From Sva-07 sp035527095 (GTDB lineage: Bacteria; Actinomycetota; Acidimicrobiia; Acidimicrobiales; Ilumatobacteraceae): a stretch of DNA of 64,000 nt. The notes under the pieces were generated by a model. It was not told the origin of the DNA. It searched no databases and saw only the letters and a list, made by a program, of their open reading frames with translations. The stretch covers positions 42,918 to 106,917 of the forward strand of contig DATLBC010000138.1 of NCBI GenBank assembly GCA_035527095.1. The letters run 5' to 3'. The first letter of the stretch is position 1. Every line of letters starts with the position of its first letter. Both the position numbers and the translations under genes were made by a program. Positions 1 to 10,997 of this stretch are shown here, piece after piece.

Positions 1-864
1 GCTCGTGGCCGGATCGACGAGCAGCAAGCTTTCGCGGAACGTGATGCAGCCGAGATTCTCCATCGCCCCCGCGGCAAAGTCCGGAAGCGCAACGAGATCG
101 ACCTTGGCGCCGGGATATGCGATGCCGTAGTACTTCTGGAACCAGCGCAGGCAGAACGCGCCGACGTCGAGTCCGAAGTCGGCGAGGTGCCCCTTGCCGG
201 GGACATGGACGAGCCGCAGCGGCACGCCGTCGACGTCGATGATGTCGGTGGTCTCGAGCCGGCCGACGACCAACGCCACCAGATAGCTGCTCATGATCAT
301 CGTGTCTGCGAAACGGATCACACATCGACCGTCAGCAGTCGTTCGTTCGACTTCGGGCGCGTTCGAGATCGCAGTCAGGCCCTCGTCGACGTCGAGCGTG
401 ATCGCGAACACTGCTTTGAATTCGGGTTCGTCCCAGCACGGGAAGGCGCGGCGGCAATCGGTGGCCTGCAATTGTGTCGTAGCGATCACCTGCTCGGTGC
501 CGTCGCCGTCGACGTAGGTGCTGCGGTAGAACCCGCGCAGCTTGTCGTTCAGTACGCCGTCGAACTCGATCGTGAGCACGCTCGTGCCGGGCGCCATCGG
601 GACGAGCGGAGTGATGAAGAGCCGCTCGGTTGTCGGATCGAGGAGCCACGTGGCTCCGGCGCCGTCGACCTCGCAGCGGGAGATGGAGAGCTCGTCGGCG
701 TTGAGCACGAGCGTCTCGGTCGTCTCGTCGACGTTCAGATCGATCCGTACCGATCCGCTGAACGTCGCCTCGCCGAGCGACGGTCGGAGCCGGAGGTCGT
801 AGCGGGTCGGCCGCACCGCGGTGGGGAGGCGGTAAGGATCGAGTTCGTTCGGCGAGACAACCAT
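1..864 (-). CDS. pepN: M1-family aminopeptidase N, 3' part cut off by the window edge
   Basis: The first 288 codons are present and the gene runs off the left edge. The protein begins MVVSPNELDPYRL and then shows the beta-rich N-terminal domain of M1 zinc aminopeptidases, which remove N-terminal residues from peptides in the cytoplasm. The diagnostic substrate-binding motif GAMEN followed by LGCITFRE lies at the very end of the visible part (bases about 15-75). The zinc motif HExxH would lie beyond the edge. The ATG at 864 is 35 bp from the divergent GTG at 899 of the next gene, so the two share a promoter region. Family assignment is secure; completeness cannot be judged. Confidence 0.9.
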   Translation of the reverse strand, partial: MVVSPNELDPYRLPTAVRPTRYDLRLRPSLGEATFSGSVRIDLNVDETTETLVLNADELSISRCEVDGAGATWLLDPTTERLFITPLVPMAPGTSVLTIEFDGVLNDKLRGFYRSTYVDGDGTEQVIATTQLQATDCRRAFPCWDEPEFKAVFAITLDVDEGLTAISNAPEVERTTADGRCVIRFADTMIMSSYLVALVVGRLETTDIIDVDGVPLRLVHVPGKGHLADFGLDVGAFCLRWFQKYYGIAYPGAKVDLVALPDFAAGAMENLGCITFRESLLLVDPATS

Positions 865-898
865 CGACGTGAGGGTACCCCCGGTAGCGTGGACCCTC

Positions 899-1924
899 GT
901 GTCCGACCTGACCCGACGGTTCTCCACCGGATCCAGCGCCACGCCTGCGCGATTCGACGTGGTCGGCATCGGCAATGCCTTGGTCGATGTGATCGCTCCC
1001 GCCGAGGATCACTTCCTGCAACGCCACGACCTCGTGAAGGGGTCGATGACGCTGATCGAGACCGAACGGGCCGTCGAGCTGTACGCCGCTCTCGACCGCG
1101 CCGTCGAGATGAGCGGCGGGTCGGCGGCCAACACCGTCGTGGGTGTCGCAAGCCTCGGTGGTCGAGCGGCCTACATCGGCAAGGTGAACGGCGACGATCT
1201 CGGGGATGTCTTCGGCCACGACATGCGCGCTGTCGGCGTCACGTTCCACCGACCCCCCGGCGACCATGGCACACCGACGGGTCGGTGCGTCATCGTGGTG
1301 ACCCCTGATGCCGAGCGAACGATGAACACCTACCTCGGGGTGTCGAGCGAACTGTGTGTCGACGACCTCGACGAGTCGGTCGTGGCGGATTCCCTCGTGT
1401 TGTACATGGAGGGGTACCTGTTCGATCGCGACGACGCAAAGGCTGCGTTTCGTCGTGCCGCCGAGGTCGCCCACGGGCACGGTCGCATGGTCTCGCTGAC
1501 TCTCTCCGACTCGTTCTGCGTCGACCGTCACCGCGCCGACTTCCGGGCACTCGTGCAGGATCGCGTCGACCTCTTGTTCGGCAATCACGACGAACTGCTG
1601 TCGCTGTATCAGCTCGACTCGTTCGACGATGCGGTGGCGGCGCTGCGCGACGAGTGCGAGTTCGCCGCGATCACCGTCGGCGCCGATGGCTGCGTGATCG
1701 TGACGCCGGACGACCTGCTCGTCGTCCCCGCCACGCCGGTTGGCAAGGTGATCGACACCACGGGCGCCGGCGACCTGTTCGCCGCCGGGTTCCTGCACGG
1801 GCTGACCACGGGTCGCGATCTCGAGACGTGTGGCCGCTATGGCGCCATCGCGGCGGCCGAAGTGATCGGCCACGTCGGGCCGCGTCCGTTGGTCGAGCTG
1901 CGTAACCTGATCGGTGATGGCTGA
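899..1924 (+). CDS. PfkB-family sugar/nucleoside kinase (adenosine kinase-like)
   Basis: This 341-residue kinase belongs to the ribokinase/PfkB family. It has the N-terminal glycine signature (MSGGSAANTV) and the C-terminal signature DTTGAGDLFAAG from about residue 286, whose GAGD forms the anion hole and holds the catalytic Asp. Overall pattern and length resemble proteins annotated as adenosine kinase. The neighbouring add, upp and nucleoside importer support phosphorylation of a nucleoside, but the substrate is inferred. I chose GTG 899; an in-frame GTG at 869 would leave only 4 bp to the divergent aminopeptidase start. The stop overlaps the start of the mutase gene, suggesting translational coupling. 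Confidence 0.85.
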   Translation: MSDLTRRFSTGSSATPARFDVVGIGNALVDVIAPAEDHFLQRHDLVKGSMTLIETERAVELYAALDRAVEMSGGSAANTVVGVASLGGRAAYIGKVNGDDLGDVFGHDMRAVGVTFHRPPGDHGTPTGRCVIVVTPDAERTMNTYLGVSSELCVDDLDESVVADSLVLYMEGYLFDRDDAKAAFRRAAEVAHGHGRMVSLTLSDSFCVDRHRADFRALVQDRVDLLFGNHDELLSLYQLDSFDDAVAALRDECEFAAITVGADGCVIVTPDDLLVVPATPVGKVIDTTGAGDLFAAGFLHGLTTGRDLETCGRYGAIAAAEVIGHVGPRPLVELRNLIGDG

Positions 1925-3572
1925 CCCCGACTCGTTGCTCGCTGCTGGCACCGACAACCTGATCCTGACCGCAACCGCCTGGATGCAGGCTGAACCGGAT
2001 CCCGACATCCGCGAGGAACTGTCGTCGTTGATCGACGTCGCACGAGCGGGCGATTCCGCTGAGCTCGCCGATCGTTTCCAGGGTCGGTTGCAGTTCGGGA
2101 CTGCCGGGCTGCGTGCTGCCGTGGCCGCTGGGCCCATGAGGATGAATCGGTTGGTCGTTCGCCAGGCGGCTGCGGGCCTTGGTCAGTGGTTGCTCGACGG
2201 CGAGGCGTCCGGAGAGATGCCCGATGCCGCTCGCCGCGGCGTGGTGATCGCCCACGATGCTCGTCGCAAGAGCGACCTCTTCGCCGACGACACCGCCCGG
2301 GTGCTCGCTGCCATGGGTATTCGTTCGATGCTGTACCCCGGCGTCCAGCCGACGCCGGTCCTCGCCTGGTCGATCACCGGGATGGGAGCAGCGGCCGGCG
2401 TCGTCGTCACTGCCTCGCACAACCCGCCCGCGGACAACGGCTACAAGGTGTACCTCGAGACCGGCTCGCAGATCGTGTCGCCGGTCGACACCGACATCGC
2501 GGACCGCATCGGTCAGTTCGATCCGCTCGTCGTCGAACTGGCGCCGTCCGATCATCCGCTGATCGAGCGCCTCGACAACTCGTGGGCCGACCGGTACCTC
2601 GAATTCGTGCCGTCGGTTCGATTGCGTCCTGATGTGCCCGGAGTGGCGGTGGCGTACACAGCGATGCATGGTGTTGGCGGCGCGGTCATGGTCCGGGCGT
2701 TCGAGGCTGCAGGGCTGCCTGCTCCGTCTGTGGTCGCTGCCCAGCAGGAACCCGACGGAACGTTCCCCACGGTGTCGTTCCCGAATCCCGAGGAGCCGGG
2801 GGCGATGGACCTCTTGGTGGCCGAAGCACAGGCATGCAACGCGAAGGTCGCGCTCGCGAACGATCCCGACGCCGACCGGCTCGGCGTGGCGATCCCCCAA
2901 GCCGACGGATCGTGGCGGCGTCTGAGCGGCGACGAGATCGGGTGGCTGTTCGCCGACTACATCTTGGCCAACACCTCCGGCGACGACCGGCTCGTGGTGA
3001 CCACGTTGGTGTCGTCGTCACTGCTGGCTCGGATGGCCGAGGCAGCCGGCGTGCACAGCGAAGAGACGTTCACCGGATTCAAGTACATCGGCAAGATCGC
3101 CACCGAGCGGCCTGATCTCCGGCTGATGCTCGGCTACGAGCAGGCGCTCGGCTACCTGGTGGCGCCACGGCCGCTCGACAAGGACGGTATCACCGCCGGG
3201 GTCTTGATGGCCGAAATCGCCGCGGTGGCCGAGTCCGAGGGGCAGACGCTGCAGGATCGCCTCGACGCGATCGCCGCACGGTTCGGTCGTTACGTCACCG
3301 CCGAGTTGTCGGTGAAGATGGCGCCCGCTGACGGCGCCGCGTGGGTGGCATCGATCGAGGCCGACCCGCCGACGGAGGTCGGTGGCCGCGCTGTGGTCTC
3401 GGTGCAGACCTATCCCGAGGCCAACCTCGTACGCCTGATGCTCGACGGGGGAGTACGGCTGCAGATCCGTCCGAGCGGTACCGAACCCAAGGTCAAGCTC
3501 TACGGCGAAGCGGTCGATCTCGCCCCCGCCACCCTCCACGCCCTCCTCGAGGGTGTTGCGTCCGGGGCCTGA
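1917..3572 (+). CDS. pmmB: phosphosugar mutase (PMM/PGM superfamily, PmmB-like)
   Basis: This 551-residue alpha-D-phosphohexomutase moves phosphate between C1 and C6 (or C5) of sugar phosphates. The phosphoserine loop TASHNPP (Ser about 167), the metal loop DPDADR, the sugar-binding loop (GYEQALGY, a variant of GEESG) and the phosphate-binding RPSGTEPKVKLY all occur in the expected order. It overlaps the kinase stop by 8 bp; a GTG 3 bp upstream is an alternative start. M. tuberculosis has pmmB next to upp with add nearby, the same grouping as here, so a role in interconverting pentose 1-/5-phosphates from nucleosides is plausible but inferred. Confidence 0.9.
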   Translation: MADPDSLLAAGTDNLILTATAWMQAEPDPDIREELSSLIDVARAGDSAELADRFQGRLQFGTAGLRAAVAAGPMRMNRLVVRQAAAGLGQWLLDGEASGEMPDAARRGVVIAHDARRKSDLFADDTARVLAAMGIRSMLYPGVQPTPVLAWSITGMGAAAGVVVTASHNPPADNGYKVYLETGSQIVSPVDTDIADRIGQFDPLVVELAPSDHPLIERLDNSWADRYLEFVPSVRLRPDVPGVAVAYTAMHGVGGAVMVRAFEAAGLPAPSVVAAQQEPDGTFPTVSFPNPEEPGAMDLLVAEAQACNAKVALANDPDADRLGVAIPQADGSWRRLSGDEIGWLFADYILANTSGDDRLVVTTLVSSSLLARMAEAAGVHSEETFTGFKYIGKIATERPDLRLMLGYEQALGYLVAPRPLDKDGITAGVLMAEIAAVAESEGQTLQDRLDAIAARFGRYVTAELSVKMAPADGAAWVASIEADPPTEVGGRAVVSVQTYPEANLVRLMLDGGVRLQIRPSGTEPKVKLYGEAVDLAPATLHALLEGVASGA

Positions 3573-3599
3573 CCCCCGACGTCACACCGACGTCAGGCC
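3567..3599. terminator. inverted repeat between convergent pmmB and upp
   Basis: GGCCTGAC (3567-3574) pairs perfectly with GTCAGGCC (3592-3599) across the 20-bp gap between two convergent genes, so it could end transcription from both sides. There is no long T run. The segment CTGACCCCCGACGTCACAC also matches one half of the dispersed GGGTCTGACCC repeat family found elsewhere in the window, and its TGA is the stop codon of pmmB. Confidence 0.55.
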
Positions 3600-4228
3600 G
3601 GGGTGCCGAACTGACGGTCGCCCGCGTCGCCGAGGCCGGGGACGATGAAGGCGTCGTCGTTGAGGTGATCGTCGATCGCTGCTGTGAAGAGCCGAATCGG
3701 CAGGCCGGCCGCTTCGAGTGCGGCGATGCCCTCGGGTGCGGCCAAGGCACACACGACGGTGATCGGCGCAGGAGCGTCGCGCTCGAGCAGCAGTCTGATC
3801 GTATGGATCAGCGAACCACCGGTCGCCAGCATCGGATCGAGCACGATCACCGGCCGGCCGGCGAGCGATTCGGGGAGTTTGTTGACGTACGGCTCCGGCT
3901 GGTGGGTGGCCTCGTTGCGGGCCATGCCGATGAATCCGATGTCGGCATTCGGCAACAGATCCTGGGCAGGGCCCACGAAGCCGAGACCGGCCCTCAGAAT
4001 CGGAACGACCACGGGCTGCACGGCGATGCGTACAGCGCGAGCTGTCGTCAATGGAGTCTCCACCGTGCCCTCGACGGTGGGAAGTGACCTGGTCGCCTCG
4101 GCGATGAGCAATCCGCCGATGCGTTCGAGGTTCTGACGAAACAAGGCATTCGGAGTGTTGCGGTCGCGGATCTGCGCCAAGGCATCGGTGCACACCGGGT
4201 GGTCGACGAGCGTCGTCTCGACAGTCAT
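3593..4228 (-). CDS. upp: uracil phosphoribosyltransferase
   Basis: This enzyme of 211 residues, the normal family length, condenses uracil with PRPP to give UMP in pyrimidine salvage. The PRPP-binding loop is VIVLDPMLATGGS, the Upp-type PILRAGLG motif is present, and the C-terminal part carries the uracil-binding region (FIVPGLGDAGDRQFGT). It starts 1 bp after the add stop, so the two form one minus-strand operon (add then upp). The prs gene that makes its co-substrate PRPP is also in this window. Confidence 0.97.
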   Translation of the reverse strand: MTVETTLVDHPVCTDALAQIRDRNTPNALFRQNLERIGGLLIAEATRSLPTVEGTVETPLTTARAVRIAVQPVVVPILRAGLGFVGPAQDLLPNADIGFIGMARNEATHQPEPYVNKLPESLAGRPVIVLDPMLATGGSLIHTIRLLLERDAPAPITVVCALAAPEGIAALEAAGLPIRLFTAAIDDHLNDDAFIVPGLGDAGDRQFGTPA

Positions 4229-4229
4229 G

Positions 4230-5318
4230 TCAGGCAGCCCCGAGCGAGAGCTCGCTCCTGAGGATCGAGTACCGCGGTTTGATGACGCCGTTGATCAGCT
4301 TCAAACGTTCAGGGAACGGCGCAAACGCTGACTTCATCGCATTCACGGTCAACCACTCGAAGTCGTCGAGACCCCAATCGAACGCATCGTGGAGCTTCTG
4401 CATTTCCTTGGTCATCGACGTGTTGCTCATCAGGCGGTTGTCGGTGTTGACCGTGACGCGGAACCGAAGGCGCCGCAACATCCCGATCGGGTGGTCGGCG
4501 ATCGATGGCACGACGCCGGTGTTGACGTTCGAGGTGGGGCACAACTCGAGCGGGATTCGACGGTCGCGGATGTACGTCGCCAGTCGACCCAGTTTCTCCG
4601 AACCGAGGCCCTCGCCGGGATCGATGTCGTCGACGATCCGCACGCCGTGACCGAGCCGCTCGGCGCCGCAGAACTGCACGGCCTCCCAGATCGACGGCAG
4701 GCCGAACGCTTCGCCGGCGTGGATGGTCGAGTGGAAGTTCTCGCGGTTGACGTACTGGAACGCGTCGAGGTGCCGCGACGGCGGATACCCGGCCTCGGCG
4801 CCGGCGATGTCGAAGCCGACCACACCGGCATCACGGAAGCGCACCGCCAACTCGGCGATCTCGAGTGACCGTGCCGCTGTGCGCATCGCTGACACGATCG
4901 CGTAAATGGTCAGGTCGGTGTCGGCCGACCCGCGCCGGAAGCCGTCGAGCACCGCTTCCATCACTTCGTCGAGCGTCATGCCCTTCTCGGTGCTCAGCTC
5001 GGGGGCGAAGCGGACCTCGGCGTACACGATGCCATCTGCGGCGAGATCCTGAGCGCACTCGTACGCGACCCGCTCGATCGCATCGCGATCCTGCATCACT
5101 CCGACGGTGTGGGCGAAGGTCTCGAGGTACAGGACCAGATCGTTGCGCTTGGCGCCGCGGTTGAACCAGGTGGCCAGGTCATCGACGTCGGTCGTCGGCA
5201 GATCCCGGTACCCGAACTCTTGGGCGAGTTCGATGACCGTGCGTGGGCGCACACCCCCGTCGAGGTGGTCGTGGAGCAGCGCCTTGGGCGCTCGTTGGAT
5301 CAGGTCGGCCAGAGACAT
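4230..5318 (-). CDS. add: adenosine deaminase
   Basis: This 362-residue zinc amidohydrolase converts adenosine to inosine. It shows the metal motif HDHLDG (residues 16-21), then HAGEAFG with the catalytic Glu, LGHG, and a late NTDN motif in the place of the usual metal-binding SDDP. It is transcribed first in a two-gene operon with upp and is preceded by an importer predicted to bring in nucleosides. Length and motif order are typical of actinobacterial Add. Confidence 0.96.
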   Translation of the reverse strand: MSLADLIQRAPKALLHDHLDGGVRPRTVIELAQEFGYRDLPTTDVDDLATWFNRGAKRNDLVLYLETFAHTVGVMQDRDAIERVAYECAQDLAADGIVYAEVRFAPELSTEKGMTLDEVMEAVLDGFRRGSADTDLTIYAIVSAMRTAARSLEIAELAVRFRDAGVVGFDIAGAEAGYPPSRHLDAFQYVNRENFHSTIHAGEAFGLPSIWEAVQFCGAERLGHGVRIVDDIDPGEGLGSEKLGRLATYIRDRRIPLELCPTSNVNTGVVPSIADHPIGMLRRLRFRVTVNTDNRLMSNTSMTKEMQKLHDAFDWGLDDFEWLTVNAMKSAFAPFPERLKLINGVIKPRYSILRSELSLGAA

Positions 5319-5380
5319 GGAGCCACGCTACCGAGTCTCGATCGTCAGCCGAGCGGTCGCAGCGGCATGTGGGCAGGACG

Positions 5381-6727
5381 TCAGTCGACGGTCACGTTGG
5401 CGACCATGTCGGGGTGCAGGGTGCAGAACAGCGAGTAGACGCCGGGCGAGTCGAAGGCGAGCGCGAAGTTGGTCCCTGGTGTGAGCACTCCCGAGTCGAA
5501 CTCGTCGAGGGCCGGGTCGGCCGGGGTGCCGGCGGTGACGGTGTGCGGCACCGCGTCGACATTGTTGAAGAACAGCGGTTGACCGACGTTCACGTTGAGT
5601 TCGCCGCTGTATGAGAAATCGGTGATCAGCGACTGCCGTGCGCCCTCGGGAAAGTCGGACCCGCGCACTTCTCGGGTGTCGAGCATGGCGCCGGCATCCA
5701 TCACGGGCTGGATCGACGAGTTCCACATGCCGAAGACGCCGAGTTGGTTGTCATGCAGCGGGTCGACCCAGGCGTGAATCATCCACCCGAGCGCGGCGGA
5801 GAAGTTGCCGCCGGCAGCTTCGCACTCGCTCTTGGGGATGAACGTGTCGCGTCCCCGTGCGTTGCCGCGACACAGGTTGTAGTGGATGTGCCAGTTGTCG
5901 AGTGGTCCGGCGAACGTGTCAGGGTGGTCGTTGCCGATCACTTGCGGCGGGATGATGAACGACGTGCCGACGAGCGACATCGGCGGGCCGTTCCATGCGC
6001 CGTCGACGCACTGGCCAACGGGTCCAGCCGGCATGGTGCCGTCGGCGAGGGCATACAGGAGGATCTCCGGTCGTGAGGGGAAGAAGCCGTCACCGATCCA
6101 GCTCGGTTGATAGAAGTGCGACCCCATGTTGGCGGTCTGGATCTGGTCGCTGACGAAGCCTTCCGCACACGCACTGTTGACGTCACGGTGTGTTTCGGCG
6201 AACGCGCTGAGTTCGTCGAGTTGCCCGACGAGCGTGGTCAGCTCGGCAGCGGTCATCCCGAGCTCGGGTGGGATCGGGTCGCCCGACGCTGCCAGCTGCT
6301 GCAGCTCCAGATACGAGCATGGGAGTGCCTCCTCCTGGCAGCGAACCGTTCCGTCGATCGGGCCCTCGACGAGCGTCGGGACCACACCCTCGGAGTGCTC
6401 GCGGAACACGTATCGCGAGTAGCCGGGCGCACCGCCGGCAGCGAACGTCAACCCCTGGGGGAACTGGGCGTCAGCGCCTGCCTGGTCGAACGCCGCCGCC
6501 TGGGCAACGTACTCGTTGACCTGCTCGATCGTCCGCGCCTCGGCCGGATCGATCGTTGTCGTCGGAGCGACGGTTGTGTGAACGGTGGTCGGGGCCGCAG
6601 TCGTGGCGACGGTCGTGGGGCCTTCGGCCACCGGAGCGGAGGTGTCGTCGTTTCCTGCGCATGCAGCAATGAGCAGGCACGTGCCGATCGCTCCTGTGAT
6701 CGTTCGTCGACGTGCGTGATTGGCCAT
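5381..6727 (-). CDS. secreted lipoprotein with a C-terminal plastocyanin-like copper domain
   Basis: The 448-residue protein starts with a signal peptide and lipobox (LLIAAC, then AGND), followed by a Thr/Pro/Ala-rich linker of about 35 residues, so it should be a membrane-anchored lipoprotein facing outside. The last 80 or so residues look like a type I copper cupredoxin: LFFNNVDAVPHTV supplies a His, and FCTLHPDM supplies Cys, His and Met. The middle region of about 300 residues (several Cys, many aromatic residues, WHIHYNLCRG) belongs to no family I recognise. ATG 6727 was chosen because it puts the signal peptide at the N-terminus; the reading frame continues upstream only as antisense to the permease gene. 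Function is probably extracellular redox or copper handling, which is inferred. Confidence 0.8.
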   Translation of the reverse strand: MANHARRRTITGAIGTCLLIAACAGNDDTSAPVAEGPTTVATTAAPTTVHTTVAPTTTIDPAEARTIEQVNEYVAQAAAFDQAGADAQFPQGLTFAAGGAPGYSRYVFREHSEGVVPTLVEGPIDGTVRCQEEALPCSYLELQQLAASGDPIPPELGMTAAELTTLVGQLDELSAFAETHRDVNSACAEGFVSDQIQTANMGSHFYQPSWIGDGFFPSRPEILLYALADGTMPAGPVGQCVDGAWNGPPMSLVGTSFIIPPQVIGNDHPDTFAGPLDNWHIHYNLCRGNARGRDTFIPKSECEAAGGNFSAALGWMIHAWVDPLHDNQLGVFGMWNSSIQPVMDAGAMLDTREVRGSDFPEGARQSLITDFSYSGELNVNVGQPLFFNNVDAVPHTVTAGTPADPALDEFDSGVLTPGTNFALAFDSPGVYSLFCTLHPDMVANVTVD

Positions 6728-6819
6728 ACCGATCTCTCGTTTGCGGGTTACGAGATGGTAACTGTTGACATGGAGGTCAGGCCTGTCGCGGAACGATCGG
6801 CGTTCCCCGGTCCGCCGCA

Positions 6820-8096
6820 CTACTCCTTGACGTACGGTTGTCCGTCGGCTGCGGGAGGCCGCGCACGCCCGACGAGACCAGCGACGACCACGATCGTGAG
6901 AATGTACGGCGCCATGGCCAGAAACTCCGACGGGATCGGTGTGCCGAGAATTCCCAGCTTCTGCTGCATGGCCCGGGCGAAACCGAAGACGAGTGCGGCG
7001 CCCAGCACGCCGAACGGACGCCAACGACCGGCGATCATCGCGGCCAGACCGATGAAGCCGACGCCAGCGGTCATGTTCTCCTCGAACCGACCCGTGGAAC
7101 CGAGTGTGAGCGCCGCTCCGCCGAAGCCGGCGATCAGGCCGGCAAGCGTGACATTGCGGTACCGAACTCGATACACGTTGATGCCCACGGTGTCGGCGGC
7201 CTTGGGGTGTTCGCCGACTGCACGCGAGCGGAGGCCCCAGCGCGTGTAGAAGAGGCCGTAGTGCAGTGCGAACACCAGGATGAGCGAGCCATACAGGAAG
7301 ATGTTGCCCTGGAAGAACATGGGGCCGATCACCGGGATGTCCTCGAGCACCGGGATCGCGATGGTGGAGAACCGGCCCGGCGAGTTGAACTGAGGATTCG
7401 GACCAAGCACTCGTGTTGACAAGAACGAGGTCAGGCCCAGCGCAAAGATGTTGATGACCACGCCTGCGATGATCTGATCGACCTGGTACTTGATCACCAG
7501 CACCGCCAGGACGAAACCGAGCAGTGCCCCGATCGCCATGGCTCCCACGAGGCCGCCCCAGGTGCCCACGCTGGAGCCGACGATCGTGCCGACGAACGCT
7601 GCGGACAGGAGCTGGCCCTCGATGCCGATGTTGATGACGGCAACGCGTTCGCACATGAGTCCCGTGAGGCCACCGCAGGTGATCGGGATCGAGAGCACCA
7701 CCATCGATGAGAGCATGCCGACGAGGCTGAACGCCTGCCCGCCGGCGGCCCATCCGAGGAACGCGATGACGAACAACAGCATCGAGAAGCCCAGAACCAT
7801 GTTCGTCCACCGTCCGAATCCGACTGCGAGCTGCAGGATTCCGATCACCACGAACGAGACAGCGACGATGATCGCGATGAGGCGGGGTTCGAAGGTCCAG
7901 CTGAGATCGAATCTGTCCTGGCCGAGCGACAGATTGAACGTGGCGTCGTCGGCACTGCTCGGGTCGAGCGCGAAGAAGACGAAGACGAACGCCGCCAGCG
8001 CGAAGTACACGCCGCCAAGGACTCGCTCGCGCCGCTCCTCTGGCGTCAGGCGAACCTTCGTGCTCGCGTATGACGTCGACGTCGTCTCGGTCACGG

Positions 8097-8100
<4 letters not shown>
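6820..8100 (-). CDS. nucleoside-type ABC transporter permease (second permease)
   Basis: The 426-residue membrane protein has about ten hydrophobic segments and the BPD_transp_2 pattern, including the conserved stretch CERVAVINIGIEGQLL that is typical of permeases partnered with BMP-family binding proteins (NupQ/YufQ type). The start ATG 8100 overlaps the stop of the upstream permease by ATGA, so the pair is translationally coupled. An upstream GTG at 8109 is less likely. It is the last of four importer genes (binding lipoprotein, ATPase, permease, permease), with the add-upp operon just downstream. Confidence 0.9.
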
Positions 8101-9322
<1,222 letters not shown>

Positions 9323-9326
<4 letters not shown>

Positions 9327-10861
9327 GGTGTGTCCTCCTTGGCGGGCGCTGCCGATCCGGCTCCCGAGCCGAGCATGTGGAGCCCGACCTCGGCATTCGT
9401 GACGGTGGCGGGGTCGAGTTCGGCCACGATGTGTCCGTCGAACATCACCAGGAGTCGGTCGGAGAGCGCCATCACTTCGTCGAGCTCGGACGACACGATC
9501 AGGACTGCCGCACCCCGATCACGCTCCTCGACGATTCGTGCGTGGATGTACTCGATCGAGCCGACGTCGACGCCCCTCGTGGGCTGGGAGGCAACCACGA
9601 AGTCCACATCGCGACTGAACTCGCGGGCGACGATGACCTTCTGCTGGTTACCGCCCGACAGTGACTTCAATTCGGTGTCGACACTCGGGGTGCGAACGTC
9701 GTATTGCTCGACGAGTCGCTCCGCCTCGGTGTGGGCAACGCCCCAGTCCATCACGATGCCCCTGGAGAAGGGCTCGTGGTAATAGCTGTCGAGCACGACG
9801 TTCTCGGTGACGGTGAAGCCGAGCACGAGGCCGCTGCGTTGACGGTCTTCAGGCACGTGCGCAAGGTTGCGTTTGTGCATCTGGCGCGGTGACACCGTGG
9901 TCACATCCTCGCCCTTCAGCAGGATGCGTCCTGCCAATGGGGTTCGCAGCCCGGTGATCGCCTCGACGAGTTCGGTCTGGCCGTTGCCCTGCACGCCGGC
10001 GATGCCGACGATCTCGCCGGCCCTGATCGTCATGCTCACACCGTCGACGGCCAACTGGTTCCGGTCGTCGAACACCCGGAGTTGTTCGACCTGGACGACG
10101 GGGTCCTTGGGGACTGCGGGTTCTTTGTGGACCACCAGATCGACCGGTCGGCCGACCATCAAGGTGGCGAGATCCTGCTCGGTGGTCGCCGATGGATCGA
10201 CTTCCGCCACCGTCTTGCCCTGGCGCATCACGACGATTCGGTCGGCGATGTGCAGTGCCTCTTTGAGCTTGTGGCTGATGAAGACGATTCCTTTGCCGGC
10301 CGCACGGAGCTGTTCGATGATCACGAAGAGGTCGTCGACCTCCTGTGGCGTGAGCACTGCGGTCGGCTCGTCGAGGACGAGGAACCGCGCATTGCGCAGA
10401 AGCACCTTGATGATCTCCACGCGCTGTTGCACGCCGATCGGGAGGTTCTCGACGATCGCGTGGGGATCGATGTCGAATCCGAACTGTGCCGACAGTTCCC
10501 GGACCGACTCCTCGGCGTCGCGCTGCTTGAGTGCGCCGATGCGATTGGTCGGCTCGATCCCGAGGATGACGTTCTCGGCCACGGTGAACACCGGGACCAG
10601 CATGAAGTGCTGGTGGACCATCCCGATCCCGGCGGCGATCGACTCCGATGGCGATCCGAGGGTGAGGGGCTCACCGTCGATGAGGATCTCCCCCTCGTCG
10701 GCCGAGTAGAGCCCGTACAGGATGTTCATCAGCGTGCTCTTGCCGGCGCCGTTCTCGCCGAGGAGGGCGACGACCTGGCCTTCTTCAACGGTCAGGTCGA
10801 CGGAGTCGTTGGCGACGACGCCGGGGAATCGCTTGGTGATGCCTCTCAGTTCCAGCTTCAT
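9323..10861 (-). CDS. ABC importer ATPase with two fused nucleotide-binding domains (NupO-like)
   Basis: The 512-residue ATPase has two tandem ABC domains, as in the sugar/nucleoside importer class. Domain 1 has a Walker A GENGAGKST and Walker B LVLDEPT; in place of the usual signature it reads LPIGVQQR. Domain 2 has a degenerate Walker A (GVQGNGQTE) and the signature LSGGNQQK. Such asymmetry is normal in this class. It energises the two permeases encoded downstream with ATGA overlap. A strong hairpin lies between this gene and the binding-protein gene upstream. Confidence 0.93.
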
Positions 10862-10916
10862 CCGGATCCCCCGTCATTGCCTGATCTGGTCACCGGGCCA
10901 TGTTGTCAGAAACGAC

Positions 10917-10948
10917 CGTGGGGACCCGCACCGATGCGGGTCCCCACG
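10917..10948 (-). terminator. perfect 14-bp hairpin between binding-protein and ATPase genes
   Basis: CGTGGGGACCCGCA (10917-10930) and its exact complement (10935-10948) flank a 4-nt loop. The hairpin follows the lipoprotein gene in the direction of transcription and has no T run after it. It is therefore likelier to be a leaky terminator or an mRNA 3'-end stabiliser that gives more binding protein than ATPase, a common arrangement in ABC importer operons. The regulatory effect is inferred. Confidence 0.65.
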
Positions 10949-10997
10949 ATTCAGGAGGTGTTCAGTCCCGTAGCGGGACGCTGTCGGGTGTGAGGGA

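Noticed and set aside
332..2137. 601-codon open frame on the minus strand
   Set aside because: It lies antisense to the PfkB and pmmB genes, which have clear family motifs. Its translation is Arg/Asp/His-rich and matches no domain; such frames are frequent opposite GC-rich genes.
6728..7810. Upstream extension of the cupredoxin lipoprotein frame
   Set aside because: The frame is open, but its sequence is antisense-like relative to the permease codons and the true start with signal peptide is at 6727.
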